64,000 nucleotides of DNA from Hermetia illucens (taxonomy: Eukaryota > Arthropoda > Insecta > Diptera > Stratiomyidae), in contig NC_051854.1 of NCBI RefSeq assembly GCF_905115235.1, positions 29,233,590 to 29,297,589 on the forward strand. Reading direction: 5' to 3'. Of the stretch, positions 56,061 through 64,000 are shown piece by piece. Below the pieces are notes generated by a model. It was given only the letters and a program-made list of their open reading frames with translations. It made no database searches and was not told the origin of the DNA. Position 1 is the first letter of the stretch, and the number at the start of each line of letters is the position of its first letter. The position numbers and the translations under genes are program-made.

Positions 56061-56849
56061 CCAGAAGAACTCGTGCACTTGGTTCAATTGCTCTACCACG
56101 ATCCGAAAAGTAAAGTTTGAAGTGTGGCGTGTGTATCAAAACCGCTTCGTATCTCTTTTGGTGTTCATCAAGGAAACCTCCTGTCACCACTCCTCTTTGT
56201 TCTTGTTATGGACATTGCCATATGGGACATCCAACGTCCAGCGCCTAATACATTGCTTTATGCTAATGTTTTCCTAGCATCTAATACCAAAAATGATCTC
56301 AAGCAGCTTGTCTAAAAATGGAATGATTGCCGACAACACGGTCTCCGATTGAATCTGAATAAAACTGAATAAAAGCGAAACATACCCAATCAATGTCAGC
56401 GGCGGTGACCTGCTCAGAACTGAGCGATTAAAATATCTTGGGTCAATGCTATCAGCCAATGGAGAACTGCGTAATGAAATTGCTTGATGCATTAACGCAA
56501 CCTAAACAAAGTGGTGTTCTTTGTGATCGACGTATCAACGAACGTCTCAAATTTGAAATTTATCGCAATGTCGTGGCACCGATCGTAGGAAAATTGCGTG
56601 CGTGGCGCCTTCGATGGTATGGTTACGTAATTCGCACCAACGAGGATTCACTTGCCAAGATTGGTTTGAACATTGAAGTCGATGGTAAGCGACCAAAACA
56701 ACGGTGGCTTGATACGTTGAATGGGGATTTAAAAGCCACGCGATTGCATCCAGAAGCTAAAGAAAAAGAAGATTAGCTCAAATAATAATTCTTGGCTTCA
56801 GCAACGCAAAGTATTATACAATGTGGATAATTCTTTTGCTGGCGCTTAA

Positions 56850-58075
56850 ATACATTTACCTCAATATTGCAAGGCTTTTTTCGCGACCCAGAACCCAGCA
56901 AGCAATACGTGTGGAGCAATCGCACCAGGCACGGAAGTTTTACCAACAAGTTAACAGGATTCGTTTTAGGAATGTTCGTTTTAGGAATGAAGGGGGTCCT
57001 AAGTCCGCATCAACTTAATGCAGGACCGGACCAATTGAAGAGCAACTTACTCCTTCTAACAGGATGAATCCCTATACACCTCGAAGTTCATTCCGTGATA
57101 AGGAGAGAAATCTGATTTCCGACAGAATGGACATATTGGAGCAATGGGTTGAGTATTTTGATGAACTGCTCAACAACTAGAATATCGACGAGTCTTAGGT
57201 TCCGTCAACTGAAGATGACGGAAAAATACTGCTACCACCAAGTATAGAAGAAACAGTCTGTGCAGTCGAACTGCTTAAATATAGAGGCGACCAACTACAC
57301 TAAGCAGTTCATCAACTTATACTCAAGATGTGGGACGGCGAATCAATTCCTGACGATTGGCAACGAGGAATTATCCGTCCTATACATAAAAGGGGAGATA
57401 TCACGAAGTGCGGCTGAGTGCTATTTATAATTCTCAGCGATCTTGCTAGGTCATACAGCTACATCATTGGCCCATAACAAAGAAAGCTCACTCCAGGCAG
57501 CAACAGATCAGATTTTCTCTCTGCGGCAAGCGATGGAAAAACTATTGGAATATGGCCATCAGTTGCACCAGCTTTTCAGACCCTGACTAATTTGCGAGGC
57601 CAGATAAAAGCAGCAGGATCACTCAATGCCATTCGACATCAACAACGATCTAAGACAAGGAAATTCACTATTGCACACCCTTTTTAACCTGGCCCTGGGA
57701 AAAGTGTTCCGTGATGCTGTGGCAAATGCGACAGGCACCATTCTTTTTAAGTCCACCCAACTACTGGCCTATACCGACGATATCGATATCATAGGAAGAG
57801 CGACCCAAGATGTACAAACTGCCGTCTTCCAGAACTAGCAGGCGGCGCGAGATCTTGGGCTGCACATCAACAAAGGCAAAACGAAATATATCGTGGCAAC
57901 GTCAGTACCAAAAACCAACCAACCATAAAATCGCACTGGTCAAACGAGAACAATAAAGATAGGAGACTACAACTTTGAGATTATGTGATAATTTTTCCAA
58001 TGTAGGGTCGAAAATCACAACCGATAACAGCTGTGACGATGAAATCCGCGCAGTCATTGGCTGCTCATAGAGCCT
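56850..58075 (+). mobile_element. RTE-B LINE copy 3, fragmentary
   Basis: Text in order: RKFYQQVNRIR near 56940; FRQNGHIGAMG-type text near 57120; DDWQRGIIRPIHKRGDI near 57355; FSLRQAMEKLLEYGHQL near 57520-57560; INNDLRQGNSLLHTLFNLAL (57632-57700); LLAYTDDIDIIGRATQDVQT (57760-57820), where the catalytic box reads YTDD; and KGKTKYIVATS near 57870-57905. It ends near 58060 in GSKITTDNS text, without its 3' tail, where copy 2 begins. Confidence 0.72.
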
Positions 58076-61000
58076 AGCGATCACAGGGTAGTATAGGTCC
58101 CAGGGCGAAACATGGATTGGTACCCACGATGGAGCATAAAACCTGGGAAATTCCTGCTGAACCAACACCAACAGCTCTACTACCAAATCCTATCTCCTGG
58201 AAGTTCTTTTTTCATGAAAAACTGCAGACGGAGAAGGATGAAGGCGAGTCTCCCGCGCCTAAAAACCGGGCAAAATGTACGAACTGGTCCTCCAAGTTGG
58301 GGGTTGGGTAGGGCCGACAACCGTACACAGAAAATCAAAGTTACAAAGGCACGGAAGGAGCCTTGGACAGAATGAATTTCAAAACGATGAACCCGGCAAC
58401 GACAATGTAGTAACGATTTGCGCATTTTTTCATGGAACGTGCGCCCCATGTATAGACCGAATGCTGCTGAGCAACTAGCCGATACCCTGTCCCAATATAA
58501 GGCTGATGTAACAGCGTTGCAAGAGATGCGCGGGACAGGGACCGGTTTCCTGAAGAAGAGCCGCTACACCTATTATATATATTATAGCGGCAATCCAGTG
58601 AACCATGTGCTAGGAGTAGGTTTCTTAGTCAGCAAAAAAATGAAACCTACTGTTATCGGCTTTGAAAATATGAGCGAAAGGCTTTACACTCTGTGTTTGC
58701 GGGGCAAATTTAAAAATGTAAGCCTCATAAACATTCACCCCCCTACAAAGTCGGAAAAGGATACCTTCTACGAGGCAGTTGAGCGGACTCTCGAAACCTG
58801 TCCCAAGCATGATATTTGATATCATACTTGGAGATTTCAACATTCAAGTAGGGACGGAGCCCGCATTCAGGGGATATGTCTCCTCCCGTAGCTTACATAG
58901 GGATACCAATGATAACGGACTACGGATTATTCAGTTAGCACTGAAGAACATATAGGGGGCCAACATAGACTCGATGTCCGGATAGCTGAGTGGTTAGATC
59001 GATTTTACGCAAAGTGAGTTGCGCTTCCTTTATACTTCCTTTACTATGCCCTACAAGGCTATCGTACGGAAGGTTGCGGTTCAAATCTCACTGGTGGCAG
59101 TGGGATTTGTATCGTGATTTGACGTCGGATACCAGTCGACTTAGCTGTGAATGAGTACCTGAGTCAAATCAGGGTAATAATCTCGGGCGAGCGCAATGCT
59201 GACCACATTGCCTCCTACAGTGTATTGTAGTGTACCGTTGCGGTCTTGAATAAAGTGCTCTAACACACTTCAAGCCCCTGATCCTATATGGATTGTTGCG
59301 CCAACGATTATTATTAATATAAACTCGAACCAGTATCTCGTTGGCATTATGCTTCGAGTTTGAATTACGACACCACCTACAATTTCCTCTGACAATCAGG
59401 TGAGAGCGAATACTGAAGCCATTCACAACACAGCCCTCAGTAACACCTATAAGGGAGAAATGGATGCCGCAATAACCTAAGCTAACAGATGGCGATGGAG
59501 ATGAAGCATCAATAAATTATCTTCTCAATCACCTGAACAATGTTATCATTGATACGGCCAAAAAGATACTTGGCCCCAGCCGCAAGAAAAGTCGAATCGG
59601 CTGGTTTGTCGATGAATGTAAGTTAGCAACGGAACGGAAGAATGCCGCATACCGAATAATGTTGCATTCTCAAAGAAAGCGGGCACGCGCAGAGACTTAT
59701 CACGGACTCCGAACAGCGGGGTACCAGGCGGTCCCCAGTTTCAAATAGCCTTGTCCCGGAAAAAAGGGGCTCCGCCGAGATCGACCTATTTTCCCCGATA
59801 AAACTGAGGTCATGGCAGCCAAGAACAAAAACCTTTTAAACAAATACAATTAAACCTCGATCGTCATGACCCAGCCCCGAGTGAAGGGGCAACCCTAAGT
59901 TCATCGATGGACAACCTGAGTCTAGACAGTAAACTAAACGAAACTAATGGGACAGCGAATCAATGCCTGATGACTGGCAACAGGGTATTATCAGTCTCAT
60001 ACATAAATAGGGAGATATAACCCAGTACAGCAATTATAGGGGTATCACGTTGCTGAGTAACATCTATAAGATATTCTCCTCTATCTTGCTAGGCCGGATA
60101 GCCCCATCCGCCCAGAACATCAAAGCTTCACTCCAGGGAAATTAGCAACAGATCCGATTTTTCTCTCTGCGGTAAGCGATGGAAAAACTGTTGAAATATG
60201 GACATCAGTTGGATCATCTTTTCATCGAATGTACACGGCCATGAGAGAATTCGGTATCCCAACGACATCGATAAGACTGACTAGGGTTGACCCTGACCAA
60301 TGTGCAAGGCCAGATAAAAGCAGCAAAATCACTCTCTAGACCATTCAACATCAACAACGGTCTAAGACAAGGGGATGCCCTATCATGCGTCCTCTTTAAC
60401 CTGGCCCTGGAGAAAGTGACTCACGACGCACATGTAAATGCGAGAGGCACCATCCTCTTCAAGCCCACCCAACTACTGACCTACGCTGAGGATATTGACA
60501 TCATGGGAAGAGCAACCCGAGATGTACATTCAGATCGAGCAGGCGACGAAGTCCATGGTAACAACGTCAGCGCCAAAAGCAAAACTGAAAGAACGAACAA
60601 CATTGAATCGCACTGGTCAAACGAAAACAGTGAAGATAGGAGACTACAACTTTGAGACTGTTGACAATTTCTTCTATCTAAGGTCGAAAATCACAACCCT
60701 TAACAGCTATGACGATGAAATCTGCGCACGGTTTTTGGCTGCCAACCTATTTCAGCTTACAAAAACTGTTTCGCTCGAAACGTCTCACCATAGGGTCAAA
60801 GCTCTTACTGTACAAGACAATGATCTTGCCAGTCCTCATGTATTCCTCGGAGACTTTGGTTCTTAGCAAGAAAAATTGCGAACTCTTGGCCGCGTTCGAG
60901 AGAAGAATCCTCCGAAAAATTTTAGCCCCCTACATGAGGACCGTCTGGTCGTGGATAAAATCCGGCTCAACAGGTTGCGGTGGGCCGGTCACTTAATCCG

Positions 61001-61235
61001 CATGGATAAGGATGATACAACCCGGAAAGTCTATAACGGTAATATCTATGGTAGAAAAAGAACATCAGGCAAACCCTGCCTGAGATGGAGCGATGGTATA
61101 GGTCAGGACGCCAGACAGCTTTTAGGGATATCGAATTGGTGGACCTCGCCGCAAAACCGGGATGTCTGGAGATCCTTATTAAGGCAGGCCTAGACCGGAT
61201 ATCGGTTTTTGCGCCGTTGATGATGACAAAATTTT
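58075..61235 (+). mobile_element. RTE-B LINE copy 2, near full length, with a SINE inside
   Basis: The 5' leader (GGTAGTATAGGTCCCAGGGC, near 58087) matches that of copy 1. The endonuclease is at 58418-58960 (LADTLSQYKADVTALQEMRG, LGVGFLVSKKMKPTVIGFEN), interrupted at 58975-59315 by SINE copy C, and resuming NQYLVGI near 59328. The linker runs 59400-59700 (NDLYNHL-like text, GPSRKKSRIGWFVDECKLAT); RT 59950-60540 (DDWQQGIISLIHK, INNGLRQGDALSCVLFNLAL, LLTYAEDIDIMGRATRDVH; box YAED); C-terminal region 60660-61200 (LNRLRWAGHLIRMDKDDTTR). The 3' hairpin is at 61194-61206. About 2.8 kb without the SINE, the same as copy 1. Confidence 0.83.
58975..59315 (+). mobile_element. tRNA-derived SINE, copy C, with an enlarged tRNA-like head
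   Basis: The A box (GATAGCTGAGTGGTTAGA) is at about 58981, the B box (GGTTCAAATC) at 59078-59087, the hairpin at 59281-59293 (ATCC-TATAT-GGAT) and the (ATT)n tail before 59316. It is flanked by similar 13-bp repeats, AACATAGACTCGA (58962-58974) and AATATAAACTCGA (59316-59328). About 56 extra bases lie between the A and B boxes compared with copies A and B. It is inserted in the endonuclease region of RTE-B copy 2. Confidence 0.85.
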
Positions 61236-61239
61236 TGTA

Positions 61240-61900
61240 TACAAAGATTTATATTATTGAATTAAATGAGTAATAAACGCATTTCTAGAGAGAAAAGTAA
61301 TGCATTGTCTCCATTGGTCGTGGTATAGCTTACAGTTATGTAGAAATAAAATTTGTTGATACAATCAAGAGTAAAATTTAACTTGAAAATTTGTTGGGTT
61401 ACGAGGAAAGTGTAATTTGAGGAGAGAAATGGACGCAGAAGAAGAGACTAAGCTTCTTCTGTTCCTAACTTAGTTGTCGCGTTTCAGAATCATTTGCATT
61501 GAATTTTTTCCTCAGATTTCAAATTTTTTTTGCATACTTCAACGAACGTATTTTTGATGTTAACAATGGATATAATGAATTGCGCCCACTTTTGGTTCTT
61601 AGTGTCTTACAAATTGTGGGGAGGTCCGTCGCCGCCCTATTGCGAATAAAGCGCAGTCAACGCCATTCCACCAAAGTCTCAATGCGCGCAAATGCTTCGC
61701 AGAAATAGCACAAGCCCGGGCTGTTTGCACTAACAGTTATCTCTCGATGCCTCCACTTTTTCCGCTGTTTTACTTGCAATACTGCATTCATTGGGATGTA
61801 AACATGTATCGTCATTGCGGACAAGCGTTGCATGCGTATAATCTGAAATGATGTGACAACAATTTACTAACCTGGCGGGAAGCCTCCCTTTAAAATCAAG
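61240..61900. other. Unassigned stretch after RTE-B copy 2
   Basis: AT-rich at left, becoming richer in GC toward 61900. No motif recognised. Confidence 0.4.
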
Positions 61901-62960
61901 AAACACTGTACCTTAAAAATGTCAGCCACCTCAGCCCGGGCCGGGGCACAATGCCTCCCATCTCAACTAGGAACTAATCGCCGCCGTTCTACTTGTTGCA
62001 AGAGTGAGCGCGACAAAACGTCACGTCGTCACCCGTTACTCCCATCACTCGGTGCTGCACGCCGACCGCCAACAGCAAATGGGAAAGGTGCCGCTCACTT
62101 CATTCCACGAATTCCGTCCATCCCGAATGAGGAATGCCGAAAAAAGATCAGGCTCGGCTGGGCCCGAAGCCGAGCTGCGGAGCCGAACGAGAGATCAGGT
62201 TTTTCGAGTCGCTTCGGATGTGTTGGTGTTTGCGCAGTAGATAGTGTTGTATGGGAAGCGAGATGCTATAAAGTACCCATAAAGCAACAACAATGCACCG
62301 TGTTTCTTGCAACAACGCGCCGAAGTTGGTGCTGGGTCGCAGAGTGTCGGGGCCGCTCGTGCATCTACGTTTCGGCTGTTGTGTATCGAGCGCTCAAGTC
62401 TGTTGTGTGCGCGCATGATGACATTTCGCTTGGCCGTGGTATGAAAATCGTTCTCGACGACTTCCTATCCGTCGCCATTCGCCACGTTCGGAGCGGCTGC
62501 ACCTGAAAGCTGAAAAAAGTGATTTTGGTTTATGAGGAAGTGAATTGCGAGAGATAATTTGCAGAATTGCGTTCCTGCGCTGTGTTGTGGAACCGGGAAA
62601 GACCTACGACTTCTGGTAAACGTTCATATTTTCGCTGTGGTAGCACTACATTTTGAAATAATCAACTTTTGCAGGTTACATCGTTGCGGCACCGACACCC
62701 CATTCCAAATTGAAGAGCATCGGCAAAAAGAAATTACCGAAAAAGAAGTGGACGGGGTCGGGGAATGAGTGGTCTGAATTCTTGAAAGACTCCCGAAAAC
62801 GCCTGTACGCTGATTAATTGCTGCGGCATTTGCAAATCGGGCAGAATGCTCAAGTGCTCGGAACGTGTACCCGCCTTTGAACAATTCGAGAGATTATCAA
62901 ATGTCTGAAAGCGTCTAGAGCAAAATTATATAAAAAACGACACGTCTTGATCAGTGGTAA
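61900..62960 (+). promoter_or_regulatory. GC-rich island, possible promoter and noncoding leader exon of a gene to the right
   Basis: Clearly richer in GC than the rest of the window. A 195-codon frame (61919-62506) spans it but its composition (R, C and S rich) looks like chance reading of GC-rich DNA. A possible acceptor (CAACTTTTGCAG, ending 62674) and donor (CAGTG before GTAAGT, near 62956) could bound a leader exon; multiple small frames with stops suggest it is untranslated. No product can be named. Confidence 0.3.
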
Positions 62961-63655
62961 GTTGAACACATATTTCGATGCTAATTTTGCCGCATTGGCT
63001 GTAGCTCAGGCTACGATTCCCATGTAGTTGTTTGTTCGGTGGCGTTTTGGCTAACGCTAAATGCTTTCTGAGCAGTTTATTAATCACAAACAAAAGTATT
63101 ATGAAAAACGGTCCGCACTAATGATAAGTCACGCCAGGCTGGCAACTGCGGGGTTCGTAGATGAGGGGGTAGTAGTCCATGTCGGATGCCTAATCAATTG
63201 AAAACAAGCAAATGTTCTAGCGGCAGATTGCTTGGAACAGTTCACAAAACATTCTGGTCGAACGTGCTGGCGTCGGAAAATCCTAAGAAAGAAATTCCTT
63301 CATCAACTCATCGACCCTGCAATGAAAGTAAACACATCATCGCTGCATCCCACGGCTTTCTTCGTGATTCGTTTCATGGCTGCTCCGTGGCCTACACACA
63401 AATGTAAACTATTCAATGAGTTTTTCAATTAATATGTTGTATCGTTGTCTAACATCAACGGAGCTCATTGCATGGATGCAGTGTTGATTAATTTATTAGC
63501 GAAAACAAGTTTAGCTATAGCCGAATTATATGATATGATTTTGCTACTGAAACATTTTTATATAGTGGAAAAATTGTATTTGAGACAAAGAGATGTTAAT
63601 TGCAAAAAGGTTCGGGTGATAATTATTGTATTAGATTGTTGCAAATGAAATGGCC
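62961..63655. other. Unassigned stretch
   Basis: No feature recognised; might be intron if the leader exon above is real. Confidence 0.35.
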
Positions 63656-63659
63656 GTTT

Positions 63660-64000
63660 TGGCACTAAAATTTGAACGACTGTAAAGCTCACAAAAATTT
63701 ATTTATTTTATGAAAATTGGTGCCAGTCGATTCAAAATACTTCTCCCAACGAGATTTAAGAGCATGTATGCCAGTTACGAAACAAAAACACAGTGAAACT
63801 TCTACGCAGAAGTCCAACTGTCGGGTGTTGATAAATTCGTCGAAGGCAATTTTGACAGCCTCTTCGTTGCTAAATTGTTTTTCCGCCAAAAAATGATCCA
63901 AATGCTTAAAAAAGTTGGTAGTCGGTTAGCGAAAGGTCCGGTGAAGCTGGTGGATGAGGCAGAACCTCATACTGCAATTCGTTCAACTTCTGAACCGTTG
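63660..64000 (-). mobile_element. Mariner transposase C-terminal end, running off the window
   Basis: Minus-strand text begins at the right edge with ELQYEVLPHPPASPDLSLTD, the classic mariner PHPPxSPDLxxTDYH motif with its third Asp, then LDHFLAEKQFSNEEAVKIAF, and closes SRWEKYFESTGTNF, as mariner transposases do. One frame change lies between the SPDL motif and LDHFL. The rest of the element is beyond 64000. Confidence 0.8.

Larger units (their letters stand above)
54570..56775 (+). mobile_element. RTE-A LINE copy 4, with insert and internal tandem duplication
   Basis: Starts in the linker (WRFREKKGKMISS at about 54634), jumps into the same insert seen in copy 2 (54707-55316), and resumes VEEAIKRMKSGKATEPGEVA at 55329. 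RT text follows twice over part of its length: CGTTDAIHAARLLMEKHREK (55660) and again CGTTDAIHVAWLLMGKDREK (55910). It continues with SFGVHQGNLLSPLLFVLVMD (56154) and NTLLYANVFLAS (56248), a damaged YADD box. The C-terminal end at 56590-56775 reads GKLRAWRLRWYGYVIRTNED and LAKIGLNIEVDGKRPKQRWL. Frameshifted; not active. Confidence 0.8.

Noticed and set aside
61919-62506. 195-codon open frame in the GC-rich island
   Set aside because: Composition is that of randomly read GC-rich DNA, no motif, and possible leader-exon splice sites lie downstream. Not called as a gene.
1-64000. CRISPR array, operon or bacterial contamination
   Set aside because: No regularly spaced repeats, spliced genes throughout, and insect-type transposons over the whole window.

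Overview
This is eukaryotic DNA, most likely from a fly (Diptera). It is AT-rich and intron-bearing, and holds two recognisable host genes in a dense bed of decayed transposons. The dipteran call rests on three things: a Nup358/RanBP2 protein of fly-like size with no cyclophilin tail, a methionine sulfoxide reductase B that matches Drosophila SelR as I recall it, and insect-type elements (Jockey, Loa, R1 and RTE LINEs, Tc1/mariner, Helitron, BEL/Pao). I cannot name the species. No prokaryotic gene organisation, CRISPR array or true tRNA gene was seen.

Layout. 1-1180: Jockey-type LINE remnant. 1890-7310, minus strand: MsrB (SelR) with a shared N-terminal part (exons 1 and 2) and two different terminal exons; its 4-kb intron holds an R1-clade LINE with a second LINE fragment lodged in it. 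8000-24530: no host gene, but RTE, Loa and R1 LINE copies, a SINE and one LTR fossil. 25450-44500, plus strand: Nup358 in eight coding exons (2,660 aa), whose 6.5-kb first intron and 3.4-kb fourth intron are packed with LINE, Tc1/mariner and SINE insertions. 45650-61240: another transposon field with a BEL/Pao fossil, an inverted-repeat element, a Helitron, Loa, and two RTE families. 61900-62960: GC-rich stretch that may be the promoter and leader of a gene beyond the right edge. 63660-64000: C-terminal end of a mariner transposase running off the window.

The two host genes are intact at every splice site and codon I could follow, in contrast to the elements. Nup358 is the cytoplasmic-filament nucleoporin that binds RanGTP; MsrB repairs oxidised methionine. 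They share no pathway.

The most interesting signal is in the repeats. A tRNA-derived SINE (four copies) and one RTE-type LINE (here RTE-B, five 3' ends) share a 3' tail: a 5-bp hairpin with a three-base loop followed by TGTTGCGCC and a trinucleotide repeat. The stem sequences differ by three compensatory base pairs, which suggests a conserved RNA structure read by the LINE's reverse transcriptase. Other leads are a 626-bp insert with 15-bp target duplications carried by two copies of a second RTE family (RTE-A), a SINE inserted in the loop of a 24-bp palindrome, and duplicate catalytic terminal exons in MsrB. Family names RTE-A, RTE-B and RTE-C are labels for this report only.
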